Origin: Nitrososphaeraceae archaeon | GTDB lineage: Archaea > Thermoproteota > Nitrososphaeria > Nitrososphaerales > Nitrososphaeraceae | Assembly (NCBI GenBank): GCA_031316115.1 | Contig: JALDRC010000001.1 | Location: forward strand, 124,001-188,000 | Length of the DNA: 64,000 nt | Reading direction: 5' to 3' | Part shown: positions 46,816 through 56,874 of the stretch, piece after piece | Layout of the letters: every line of letters begins with the position of its first letter | Position numbering within the stretch: position 1 is the stretch's first letter | The notes under the pieces: generated by a model | Told to the model about the DNA's origin: nothing | The model's database searches: none | Seen by the model: only the letters and a program-made list of their open reading frames with translations | Translations under genes and position numbers: made by a program

Positions 46816-48165
46816 ATGAATAAAATACTAGTTATTGGTGGTGTTGCTGCTGGTACAACTGCAGCTTCTCAAGCAAAAAAAACCGATCCATCTGCAGATG
46901 TAAAAATAATTCAGCTGGAAAATGTGGTATCTTATGGTGCTTGTGGAATGCCATATGTTTTTGAGGGAATAGTAGAAAAATTTGAAAACTTGATAGTTAG
47001 ATCTATAAAAGAATTTGATGAGAAGTATGGTATCAAAATAATTCAAAATACAGAGGCAATAAAAATAAATCCTTATAAAAAAATTGTTGATGCAAAAAAT
47101 ATTCTAACAGGTAAAGAATCATCTTTTATTTACGACAAGCTAATCATAGCTACTGGGGCAAGAGCTGTAAAACCACCGATAAAAGGAATAGATGGAAAGA
47201 ATATTTTTTTGTTACGTACTTTTTCAGATGGATTAAAATTAAAACAAGATATTGAAAATAAAAAATCGTGTGTACTGATAGGAGCTGGACTTGTTGGTTT
47301 GGAAATGGCTGAGGCTTTTAAAAAAAAAGGATTAGCTGTAACAATAGTTGAAATGACTGACCGAATACTTCCTAAAATGATAAATGAGAAATTTGCAAAG
47401 ATTATAAATCAACATCTTGTAGAAAATGGAATTGTTCTCAAGCTTGGAGAAAAGGTACAGGAAATTGCTGATTTTAAAGGGAAAAAAATAGTACTAACAA
47501 ACAATGGAAAGATCTCGGGGGATTTTGTGCTCGTTGGAGTAGGAGTGAGACCAAATTCAGAAATTGCTCAAGCCGCTGGAATCAAGCTAGGTGTTTCAGG
47601 GGCTATCAGAGTGGACCAACATTTGAGAACAAATTTCAAGGATATCTTTGCTGCAGGTGATTGTGCTGTTGCTATAAACTACATAACTGGAAAAGAATAT
47701 TATCTCCCATTGGGAACTACTGCAAACAAACAGGGTAGAATAGCAGGACAAAATTCTGCAGGTAAAAATTACATGTTTAGAGGCATAGCTGGCAGCGCAA
47801 TTACTAAAGCCTTTGAACTTTATATTGGTAAAACAGGGCTTAGCGTAGAGGAGGCAATTCGGGAAGGATTTGATCCTGTTGAAAAAGAAATAGAGGGAGT
47901 TACCCGTGCGAGTTACCATCCTGAGAAAAAACCGATCTGGATTAATTTAATTGTAGATAAAAGATCTAGGAGAGTTCTTGGTGTACAAGTTGTAGGTTCT
48001 GAATTTGTAAAAGCAAAGATTGATGAGATTGCACTAGCACTTTTACTTGAGGCTAAAATAGAAGATATTGTAGATTTTGATTGGTGTTATGTTCCTCCGA
48101 CATCCCCTGTGTGGGATCCATTGGGAATTGCAGCTTTGCAAACATCCAAAACCTTGTATAGATAA
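46816..48165 (+). CDS. CoA-disulfide reductase / NADH oxidase family flavoprotein
   Basis: 449 residues. FAD site ILVIGGVAAGTTAASQAKK, redox Cys43 in VVSYGACGMPYVFEG, NAD(P) site CVLIGAGLVGLEMAEAFKKK, second FAD motif TNFKDIFAAGDCAVAINYIT, and the C-terminal dimer domain RSRRVLGVQVVGSEFV ending PVWDPLGIAA. Cys43 is the position used by CoA-disulfide reductases. A role in thiol or oxygen/peroxide metabolism is likely. Monocistronic. Confidence 0.9.
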   Translation: MNKILVIGGVAAGTTAASQAKKTDPSADVKIIQLENVVSYGACGMPYVFEGIVEKFENLIVRSIKEFDEKYGIKIIQNTEAIKINPYKKIVDAKNILTGKESSFIYDKLIIATGARAVKPPIKGIDGKNIFLLRTFSDGLKLKQDIENKKSCVLIGAGLVGLEMAEAFKKKGLAVTIVEMTDRILPKMINEKFAKIINQHLVENGIVLKLGEKVQEIADFKGKKIVLTNNGKISGDFVLVGVGVRPNSEIAQAAGIKLGVSGAIRVDQHLRTNFKDIFAAGDCAVAINYITGKEYYLPLGTTANKQGRIAGQNSAGKNYMFRGIAGSAITKAFELYIGKTGLSVEEAIREGFDPVEKEIEGVTRASYHPEKKPIWINLIVDKRSRRVLGVQVVGSEFVKAKIDEIALALLLEAKIEDIVDFDWCYVPPTSPVWDPLGIAALQTSKTLYR

Positions 48166-48672
48166 CTAGTTATCAGATTCATGTGAATGGAAGATAGATC
48201 AGTTTTGATTTACAGATCCAAATATTCAGGAAAATTAAATCAATTTAATAAATCAATAGTTTAAATGAACATTAGAGACTGTATTTGTAGTTTCTACAGC
48301 CACTAATAAGGCAACATCGTATAATCCTGACTTTAGTTATACTGGAGCCTATCATGTAAAATCAAATTTTAAATCTGTTTCAACATACCCAACAAGTGTT
48401 ATGGTATCAGTAAACTATAAATCGTTAGAAAGTCCACGAAAGTCTCAATTTAATTAATAATCCTTGAAATCTCAAATCTTTTTTTTCTTTTTGAAAATAT
48501 TAAAAAATAATTTGTATTGATGATTATCAAACTCATGTAACTGTTCTAAATGATTATGTAAGTAATATACTGCTTTATTTAGAGTGTTCCTTACAAAAAA
48601 AAGGTAAAGTTGAAAATGAAAGTTATGATATGGAAATATATATCTACTTTCTTAGATACTTTATTGATCGGA
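48166..48672. other. Gap with an orphan 62-codon frame lacking a start codon
   Basis: The frame 48269-48457 is open after a TGA and reads like the tail of a secreted protein (TVFVVSTATNKATSYNPDFS, then SVSTYPTSVMVSVNYKSL). It has no ATG, GTG or TTG. It may be a gene remnant. The rest is AT-rich with nothing recognised. Confidence 0.35.
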
Positions 48673-49338
48673 TTACAAGTTTAAATATTTTAAAAACCAT
48701 TTTACAGCATGAACAGAAACCTGTTCTAAAGTTCCTGTTTCTTCGAAAAGATGGGTTGCTTTTGGAACAATTATAATTTTTTTTTCCTTAACTTGTATCA
48801 ATTTTTCAAATGCTATTTGATTAAGTTCTATTACCTGATCATCTCTTTCGCCAACAATTAAAAGTGTAGGAACTCGTACGTTAAAAAGATCATCATAAGC
48901 CAGGTCTGGACGACCTCCCCGTGAAACAATTGCTTTTACTCTGTCATTAGACTGTCCTGCTGCCACAAGTGCTGCTGCTGCACCTGTACTTGCACCAAAA
49001 TATCCTATAGGTAAATTTTTAGTATTTGGATTTTCTCTTATCCATTCTGTAACATCAACTAATCTTTTAGCAAGTAACGGAATGTTAAATCGAATATGAG
49101 CAGTCCATCTTTCTTCTTCTTCTTCTTTTTGAGTAAGAAGATCGAATAAAAGTGTTGCAATATTACTTTCCTGAAGGACTTGAGCGACAGATTTATTCCT
49201 TGGACTAAATCGACTACTTCCACTACCGTGAACAAAAATAACAACTCCTTTTGCATCAGATGGAATAAAGAGGTTTCCAGCAAGACTTTTCGAATTAGAA
49301 TTTATTGAAATCTCCCGATTGTAAAAATTCCTAGTCAT
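48673..49338 (-). CDS. Alpha/beta hydrolase (dienelactone hydrolase-like)
   Basis: 221 residues: oxyanion region VVIFVHGSGSSRFSPRN, nucleophile Ser in GYFGASTGAAAALVAAG, Asp in LLIVGERDDQVIE and His in VPKATHLFEETGT. Archaeal and bacterial genomes often pair this protein with a phosphoribosyltransferase like the broken gene at 56875-57558; here they are 7.5 kb apart. Divergent from hypF. A run of Glu codons (about residues 72-76) is unusual. Confidence 0.87.
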   Translation of the reverse strand: MTRNFYNREISINSNSKSLAGNLFIPSDAKGVVIFVHGSGSSRFSPRNKSVAQVLQESNIATLLFDLLTQKEEEEERWTAHIRFNIPLLAKRLVDVTEWIRENPNTKNLPIGYFGASTGAAAALVAAGQSNDRVKAIVSRGGRPDLAYDDLFNVRVPTLLIVGERDDQVIELNQIAFEKLIQVKEKKIIIVPKATHLFEETGTLEQVSVHAVKWFLKYLNL

Positions 49339-49505
49339 CTCTAATACAGATATACTATAGATCCTAAGAAAAAAAAGATTTAGGTAAATTAGGAGGAGTT
49401 GGCTTCTTTAAATCTGTACAAGACATTCAGTTAATTATATCATGGAATTTCCGTGAAAAAATAATAAATTTAACAAATAATATTAGATTATTACCTCAAA
49501 GTAAC

Positions 49506-51774
49506 TTGAAAATTATTATTTCTGGAATTGTCCAAGGAGTTGGATTTAGACCTTTTGTCCATAAAATTGCCAGTGAATGCAATCTTTCAGGATATATTCA
49601 AAACCAGTCCGATGGGATTGTTGAGATATATATCCAAGGGAATAGAAGAGATATCAATTTATTCCTGAAAAAGATCAAAGAAGAAAAACCTATTCTTGCA
49701 AAATATGAAAACATCGAAATTCAAGAATATCCTGAGAATCAGAATTACCAAAACTTCACTATTAGATCAAGTTCTGAAAATATAAAAAATTACGGGTCAT
49801 CAATTCATCCAGATGTTTCAATTTGTAGTAAATGCATAGAGGAATTTTTCCACGGAAAAAGAAGGCGAAATTATTATTTTGTTTCTTGCACTGATTGTGG
49901 TCCAAAATATACAATTTTTAAAAAATTTCCATATGATAGAGCTAATACTACTATGAACGATTTTTCAATGTGTCCTTTATGCCATGTTGAATATAATAAT
50001 CCATTCGATAGATTGTTTCATTATGAATTAATTTCATGTAAAGACTGTGGCCCAAGATTTTCAATTCTAGATAGTAATGGTTCGACTGTTGAATGCAAAG
50101 ATCCTATACTTTATTCAGCTAAATTATTGAAGGAAGGTAACATAATAGCAGCTAAGGGGATAGGGGGATTTCATTTAATAACCTCAGCGACTGACTCTGA
50201 TCCAATAACAAGGATTCGCATAAAGAAAAATAGAAAGAAAAAACCATTTGCAATTATGAGTAAAGATCTAAAATCTGTAAGATCTTTTGCTATTTTAAAT
50301 GAGAAAGAAAAAGAAGTGATAACTTCATTGCAACGACCTATTGTTATTCTGGAGAAAAGCGATAGTTACTATCTTTCTCCTTTGATATCACCTACTTTAA
50401 ATTCTATTGGTGTAATGCTTCCATATAATGCGTTTCAGATTTTACTATTAAATCATATTCCTTATCATACGTTAGTAATGACAAGTGGGAATTACAAAGA
50501 TAATCCAATTATAAGTGACAATAAAACAGCATTAAAGAATTTAACTGATTGTGCAGATTATTTTCTTACTCATAATAGAGAAATCTTCACACAATGTGAT
50601 GACTCCATTGTTAAAATAATAGAAAACAATCCTATTTTGTTAAGAGGATCTAGAGGTTTTTCCCCTTTAAAAATTATTTTACCTGAGGAAGTACCAAACT
50701 GTATTCTGGCACTTGGGTGCGAAAAAAATCTTACTTTTTCAATAGCTTATAAATCGAATTGTTTCCTTTCACAACATATAGGGAATATTAACAACTCGGA
50801 ATCTTATCGCTATTATAAGAGTATGATCGATAAGATGATCAAATTTTATAACCAAAATCCATTGTATTTTGCATGTGATATGCATCCAACAATGGTGACT
50901 ACAAAATTAGCATTTAAACTTTCTAACGATGTATCACGAGTATTTCAAATTCAGCATCATCATGCACATCTTGCATCACTTATGGCAGAATACGGTTTAC
51001 AAGATATTATTGGTATAATATGTGATGGAAGTGGATATGGGCTAGATGGAAGCATTTGGGGTGGAGAAATATTTCAATGCGAAAATATAAGAAAAATAAA
51101 AAGAATTGGCCACCTACGTGAACAACCCTTGATAGGAGGGGACCTTGCAACTATTTATCCTCTAAGAATGGTTGTGGGAATGTTAATGGGTAATGTAGAC
51201 GGTGTTGAAAATTTCCTTTATTCGAACTTAAATCATTTTTCCAATGGGAGAAAAAGAGATAGAATCGATTATTTCCATAAATAAATCACGTTTATATCAC
51301 AAGACTACCAGCACAGGAAGGGTACTTGATGCAATTTCGTCATTATTGGGAATATGTTATCAAAGAACTTTTGAAGGCGAACCAGCTATATCTTTAGAAT
51401 CTAACTCAATAAATGGTAAGGACATTTTAATTTCACCAAAGATATCGGATAATGTGTTAGATACAACTTATTTGTTGAAATTTATATTCGAAAATAAAAA
51501 CAAGTTTTCGTTAAAAGATCTAGCATATTCTGCACATGTCTATATTGCAAAAGGATTGGCAAATATTGCAATAGAAAATGCTTTATCATCTGGTATAAAA
51601 GTAATAGGATTTTCCGGCGGAGTTGCTTCCAACAAAGTAATTACCAAAGTTATCAAAGAAGAGGTGGAAAAAAGGGGGATAAAATTCTTACAACATAAAA
51701 ATATTCCACCGGGAGATGGTGGAATATCTGTGGGACAGGCTTATTATACAATGTCTGAGCTATTAAAAAAATAA
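49506..51774 (+). pseudogene. hypF: Carbamoyltransferase HypF, split by a +1 frameshift
   Basis: Makes the carbamoyl group that becomes the cyanide ligands of [NiFe] hydrogenase. The first frame (49506-51284, 592 residues) carries acylphosphatase (GIVQGVGFRPFVH, 8-20), zinc fingers with Cys at 107, 110, 128, 131, 156, 159, 178 and 181, a YrdC domain (AKGIGGFHLI) and the first half of the Kae1-like domain (VFQIQHHHAHLAS). The second frame (51244-51774) holds the rest, with IGFSGGVASNKVITKVIKEE. The natural junction is HFPMGEKEIE. The five-T run at 51236-51240 has one T too many for it. Either a sequence error, ribosomal frameshifting or a dead gene. TTG start. First of hypFCD. Confidence 0.88.
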
Positions 51775-51823
51775 ATTTTCATCTACAATCTTTTTAGGTT
51801 AGATATTCCACTGAAATATAAGA

Positions 51824-52114
51824 ATGTGTTTAGCATATCCAGGAAAGATTATCGAGCTTGACGGAGATTTTGCAAAGATTGATTTTGGAGCAAGCACCAT
51901 TAAAAATGATATTAATATTTCCCATGTTAAAGGAAAGAAAGGTGATTATGTTTTAGTTCATGCAGGATACGCAATAGAGATCTTAGATCTAGATGAAGCG
52001 GAAAACATGATAAATTATTGGAAGGATATTACTGCATGGAAATGTAAGCGATGCGAAATAGCACAAGAATGTCCTACAGGGAATATTGTAAATGAAATCA
52101 ATTCAAAAGCGTAG
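51824..52114 (+). CDS. hypC: Hydrogenase maturation chaperone HypC
   Basis: 96 residues. Essential Cys2 in MCLAYPGKIIELDG and the His in DYVLVHAGYAIEILD. The C-terminal extension has CKRCEIAQECPTG, a Cys-rich tail beyond the minimal HypC. Carries the Fe(CN)2CO unit with HypD. It starts 49 nt after hypF and 22 nt before hypD. Confidence 0.95.
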   Translation: MCLAYPGKIIELDGDFAKIDFGASTIKNDINISHVKGKKGDYVLVHAGYAIEILDLDEAENMINYWKDITAWKCKRCEIAQECPTGNIVNEINSKA

Positions 52115-52136
52115 CATTGGGTGATGAAAAAACAGA

Positions 52137-53252
52137 ATGATTCTTAAAGAATATAAAGATCCATATTTAGCAAAAAAATTAAGTGAAAAAATCCGAATAC
52201 TGGCCGAAGAAATAGAAGAAGATTTATTATTTATGCATGTATGCGGATCTCATGAATGGACGATATCACATCACGGTATTCGCTCTTTATTGCCAAAAAA
52301 TATAGAAATAAGACCTGGTCCTGGTTGTCCTGTTTGTATAACACCATCTGAAGATATAGATAATGCCATCAAACTTGCTCTGGAAGGGATTACTGTTTTA
52401 GTATATGGAGATATGTCAAGATCTAAAGGAACATTTGGTAATAGTTTACTGGAAAGTAGATCTGACGGAGCAGAAGTTCAAGTCATTTATAGTATTCATG
52501 ATGCGATAAAACTTGCAAAGACTAGTCCAGAAAAAGAATTTATTTTTTTTGGGGTGGGTTTTGATACTACATCACCTCCTACTGCTTATGAAATATTAAA
52601 AGGATTCCCTCCAAATCTTTCTATTATTCTATCATATCGATATATGCCTCCTATTGTAGGTGCTGTACTACAATCCTCTATCTTAGGTATTGATGGTGTG
52701 ATAAATCCTGGGCATTCTTCTACCATCACAGGAATGAAACCATATTATCCCTATTTTTTGGAAACAAAGAAACCTCAAGTCTTTGCAGGTTTTGAACCTA
52801 TTGATATTCTGATTAGTATTGTTATGTTACTCAATCAGATCAAAAATAATGATTATAAACTTGAAAACGAGTATACTCGATCTGTTACGTGGGACGGAAA
52901 TTTGAAAGCTTTAAAAAAACTGGATCAAGTATTTGATCTGGATAAAAGTTATGTCAGGGGTGTAGCCCATATAGAGGAGTCAGGTTTTACTCTTAAAGAT
53001 AAATATCGTCATCTTGATGCTTATTTAAAGTATGGAATAAGAAAGAAAAACTCTAACGATCATTTTGTTTATGGTGCCAGATGTGGGGAAGTAATTATTG
53101 GTTTGTGTGAACCCACAGAATGTCCACTTTATATGAAGGAATGTACTCCTCATTCGCCAAAAGGACCTACAATGGTTTCCTTTGAAGGAACATGTAGAAT
53201 ATGGAGTGAACACGCTATTATAAAGTCAATCAAAAAAATACAAAAGGTCTAA
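52137..53252 (+). CDS. hypD: Hydrogenase maturation protein HypD
   Basis: Scaffold for assembling the Fe(CN)2CO group. Cys36 in MHVCGSHEWTISHHGIRSLL, Cys64 and Cys67 in RPGPGCPVCITP, and the C-terminal [4Fe-4S] cysteines in GARCGEVIIGLCEPTECPLY and further on. 371 residues, complete. ATG 52137. Confidence 0.96.
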   Translation: MILKEYKDPYLAKKLSEKIRILAEEIEEDLLFMHVCGSHEWTISHHGIRSLLPKNIEIRPGPGCPVCITPSEDIDNAIKLALEGITVLVYGDMSRSKGTFGNSLLESRSDGAEVQVIYSIHDAIKLAKTSPEKEFIFFGVGFDTTSPPTAYEILKGFPPNLSIILSYRYMPPIVGAVLQSSILGIDGVINPGHSSTITGMKPYYPYFLETKKPQVFAGFEPIDILISIVMLLNQIKNNDYKLENEYTRSVTWDGNLKALKKLDQVFDLDKSYVRGVAHIEESGFTLKDKYRHLDAYLKYGIRKKNSNDHFVYGARCGEVIIGLCEPTECPLYMKECTPHSPKGPTMVSFEGTCRIWSEHAIIKSIKKIQKV

Positions 53253-53310
53253 ATTATAGGATATTTATGTTATTGAACCGCCGACTTACTTTCCATTTGG
53301 ATTAATCCAT

Positions 53311-54087
53311 ATGGCTTTTTTTATCGGAAATAGTTTTTGCAGATTATGTCAAATGAATGAGGAAGATCTTAAGAATGAACTCATATTCTGTAGTAATGGA
53401 CTGAGAACTAAAGGTCTATTACCTCCAATTAAATCCATTCACAGTACAAGATTACCTAATTCTAAAAGAATATGGACACCAATTCCCTTAAGGGATGACT
53501 TAATCAAAGAAATGAAAACAAATTATGATGTAAATTATTTTGATCTAGATAATCTGGAATCTAATAATATCAATAAATCAATTAATGAACAATGTTCCAT
53601 TCATGAATTAAGATTACATTCCGAGTTGTATAAACTAAGGCCAGATGTTAATGCTATCTGTCATACAAATAGTCCATTTACGATTTCTTCATTTAAAAAT
53701 GGAACTTTGGAAAATGTACATGGGGAAGCCAAGTTAATACTAGGAGACATACCTGTTGTTAGATTAAATGAAGATCTATTTAATTACCATAAATCAGAAA
53801 AGTTTTGGGAGGAAATGATTAAACTTGTTTCTAGATCTTGTATAGGTGAGCCACTAAGGCCTATCCGAATAATAATTTTAATTCAACACGGAGTAATTTC
53901 TCTAGGAGCATGTCTACATGAAGCTAGGGCTTTTGTAGAGATCCTAGAAGAATGGGCAAGATTTAATGTATATGCCAAGATCATAGCTAGAGGTGATCAA
54001 ATCCGTACTCTTACTTTAGAACAATTAAGAAGTTTAGGAGGACGTTATGCACGTTCGATCAAATTTAGTGGTCGATGTTCGTTGTGA
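53311..54087 (+). CDS. Class II aldolase/adducin-like protein next to hypD, one zinc ligand lost
   Basis: 258 residues with class II aldolase fold marks: catalytic-type Glu99 in SIHELRLHSELYKLR, the zinc pair AICHTNSP with His118 kept but Asn120 where the second His belongs, and a third His193 in IQHGVISLG. Its N-terminus (MAFFIGNSFCRLCQMNEEDL) has two Cys. It follows hypD by 58 nt on the same strand and so looks like part of the hyp operon. A paralogue with all ligands lies at 60962-61627, on the far side of the inserted DNA. A role in hydrogenase maturation (for example small-carbon supply) is an inference. Confidence 0.75.
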   Translation: MAFFIGNSFCRLCQMNEEDLKNELIFCSNGLRTKGLLPPIKSIHSTRLPNSKRIWTPIPLRDDLIKEMKTNYDVNYFDLDNLESNNINKSINEQCSIHELRLHSELYKLRPDVNAICHTNSPFTISSFKNGTLENVHGEAKLILGDIPVVRLNEDLFNYHKSEKFWEEMIKLVSRSCIGEPLRPIRIIILIQHGVISLGACLHEARAFVEILEEWARFNVYAKIIARGDQIRTLTLEQLRSLGGRYARSIKFSGRCSL

Positions 54088-54198
54088 TTTAGAAAACTAA
54101 TTTCTCGAGTTAATCATAATTTTAAAATAATCTGCAGATCAAGTCTTATACTTTTTAAGAATAACTCTATATTTGTGTAATCTTTTACCTTTTATAAC

Positions 54199-54630
54199 AT
54201 GAAAATTTATGATGTAATGTCCGTTGATATTATTTGTGCAAAAAAAGATGCCACAATCATAGAAGTGGCAACAAGAATTGTTTTAGGTGGAATCAATGGA
54301 GTTCCTATAATAAACGATGATGGTGTGCCAATTGGAATTATAACTACAATAGACATATTACGTGCAATTAAGGATGGAAAAGATCTGAACAATACCACAA
54401 TAGGAGATATAATGAAGAATAATCCTTTAGTGACAAAACAAAATGACGGAATTGAAGAAACGATTGATATTATGGATAAAAATGGAATTTCAATGATTCC
54501 AGTTGTTGAGGATGATGGACGAATAATTGGCATTTGCTCAAGATCTGACATATTAAAAGAAATTCTAAATGAAAGATTTGTAATGATAGGGAGAAAAAAA
54601 ACTACTACAACAACATTAGGAGTTGGATAA
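54199..54630 (+). CDS. Two-CBS-domain protein
   Basis: 143 residues: CBS 1 (DVMSVDIICAKKDATIIEVA, then GVPIINDDGVPIGIITTIDI) and CBS 2 (MKNNPLVTKQNDGIEETIDI, then MIPVVEDDGRIIGICSRSDI). CBS pairs bind adenosyl ligands and sense energy state. There is no attached effector domain. 111 nt after the aldolase-like gene on the same strand. Confidence 0.9.
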   Translation: MKIYDVMSVDIICAKKDATIIEVATRIVLGGINGVPIINDDGVPIGIITTIDILRAIKDGKDLNNTTIGDIMKNNPLVTKQNDGIEETIDIMDKNGISMIPVVEDDGRIIGICSRSDILKEILNERFVMIGRKKTTTTTLGVG

Positions 54631-55191
54631 AAATCAAAGATCTGTATAAATTAGATTTAGAAATTTTCAGAATCCTGTTGAAGATAAATTATTATATCAA
54701 TTAGGACATTGATATTCCTGATTAAAATAATAAAGCAATGTGATATTATATTAAGATAGATATATCTATTATTTCGTCACATGTCTTAGCCTCCTACTAT
54801 ACACTTGTACGATTGTCATTTAGTTCAATGAAATGTCTACTTTTTAGTAATTATAGTATTGTATGAATAGCTAATGTCTGTTAAACCTTGGTTTTTCCAT
54901 ATCATATTTGTGATGTAATATTCTTTCACAATGTGTTAGTATTTACTATACGACCATTAACATGTTGTATGTTATACCCCTTGCCAGAATGCAAAATAGA
55001 GAATTAACATTCAGATTTATAACATACAACGCTAATACGATGCTAAATTTATTATTAGATACTTTCTACAAATCCTATTTTATTTTAGATATTTAATATT
55101 GTAAAAAAAAAGAATAAAAATCATATTTTATGCTAAATCTAACTTGCATATGGAAAAAATGATTTCTAGAATATAATTAAAAATAATTTTT
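54631..55191. other. 560-bp gap with a perfect inverted repeat
   Basis: AT-rich, no coding frame. It contains the 13-bp inverted repeat described separately. This marks the start of the decayed stretch between the two hyp blocks. Confidence 0.45.
54964..55030. repeat. 13-bp perfect inverted repeat, 41-bp spacer
   Basis: GTTGTATGTTATA at 54964-54976 and its exact complement TATAACATACAAC at 55018-55030. Pairing can extend outward imperfectly (ATTAACAT against GCTAAT). It could be the ends of a small non-autonomous element or a structured RNA. Confidence 0.55.
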
Positions 55192-56333
55192 TTAAAAAAA
55201 AATAAAATAATCTAATTGTAATTCATAAAGATATCCGTATTCTCTTTTTTTCTCATCTATAGAATAATTTGTACCTAAACATAAACACCTTTCAGCCATT
55301 CTATTTATTATCAAATCAATGTCGCCATCATTTAATGGAATAGAATTAACTCTAAAGTTGCGAATCTTGGTAGGTATAAGCTCTATTGTGCAATTTTCTA
55401 GTATCATATTACTCTGATTGTTAGAACTATTACTTGATTTAAGGTTCTTTTCTGGATGAAAATTCAATAGGAAAATAAAAGACAGATCATTCCTATAATT
55501 AGGATCTGTTGCATAATCATCTATAAAATCACCACAATCGTATAGTATTATTTTTTGATTATTTCCTTTTTTATAGATCTCTATACCTTGGGGGTGTGAT
55601 TACTATGTCCCCAATATATATCTGCACCAAAATCGATTATTTTATGCGCAAAATTCACGTATGTATTAGAGGGCATCTCTCTAAAATGAGGTCCTACATG
55701 AGAAGCAACAATAACTAAATCCGATTGCTTTTTAGCTTCTAAGATAGAATTTTCAAGCCTATCAGAGTATATGTTTTGTTGTAATGTTAATGGAATATAA
55801 TTTACTCCCGGAGAATTAGGATATGCTTCCCATTCTGGCTGATTATCAGTTAATGAAATTAATCCTATTCTTATAGAATCTTTGATATTTTCATACTTTT
55901 TTACATTAAGTTTTTTGTGTTTGTCTTGATTTATTTTTATTTTTTTTTCAATGAAAGCCGGTTTAGTAGCATTTTTGAGATCTTTCCCTGCACCAGAATG
56001 AGAAATATTATACTTGTCCAATAAATCAATTGTATCTACCAATCCCTCAACATCATAATCTAATATATGATTATTGGCTAAAGCAACATAGTCAATACTA
56101 GCAGATTTCAAAACCTTAATAGCATTCGGATGGGCTCGAAAATGAAATACCTTGAATGTTTTTTTCCATTCTTTACCCTTTGAAGATATTGCGCATTCTA
56201 AGTTTAGAAGAGAAAAATCTGCTTTTTGGATGATTTCTATTGTATTTCCCCAAACATATTTAAAGTTCTCTTTAGGAAGAACATTATTTACAAGTCTACC
56301 AAGCATAACATCACCTACAAAAAGAATTTGCAT
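55192..56333 (-). pseudogene. capA: CapA-family protein, frameshifted
   Basis: The first 250 residues (55581-56333) are a CapA/poly-gamma-glutamate-type metallophosphatase-like protein: QILFVGDVMLGR, FSLLNLECAIS, YVALANNHILDYDVEGLVDT, LVIVASHVGPHFREMP and IYWGHSNHTP. It then stops at KV. Its proper C-terminus (GIEIYKKGNNQKIILYDCGD and on to 55192) lies in another frame. One C missing from the run at 55590-55594 (GGGGG on the plus strand) explains it, restoring HTPQGIEIY and about 381 residues. Either a sequence error or a true mutation. Confidence 0.8.
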
Positions 56334-56874
56334 ATAGTATAAATCAAATACTAAATAAAAAATATTGTTTACTGTTTAACACAGAAAATTGTTTATAACT
56401 ATCGTTGAAATGACGTAATAAAAATGATAGATAATCTATTAAGATTTCTCTTATGCCTACTTTAGATTCATTGACTATTAGAGCAGGATGCGTTACTCAT
56501 CTCTGTAAATGAAATGGTAGCCTATGTTAGGAAGTAAATCAATTAGATAATAAATAAGAAAATTCAGAGATACCCTTTAACTTGGCTTTCTGATTTTGGA
56601 TTTGAGAAATGATGTTAATGCATTATGGGAAAATAGTTAGAAATGAACTATTACAGATCAAGTGCTACTTCATCACATGGGAGGATTACAACTACTACGA
56701 AAGAGGAAAGGTTTATCATATAGAGATTTCTTTTCTAAATTCGCAAGATACATTTTAGGTATGTTAAAAGAGCTTGTGACTCGTAATTTGAGATAGTTCA
56801 CTACAATTATGATTAGCCATATTATCCTTTTGAATAATTTTTTATATAAATAATTTTTTAAAGACTCAGTATAA
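56334..56874. other. 540-bp gap, probable decayed DNA
   Basis: No intact gene. A short frame near 56660-56800 reads LRKRKGLSYRDFFSKFARYI, which could be a fragment of a transposase or integrase, but I cannot assign it. Confidence 0.4.
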
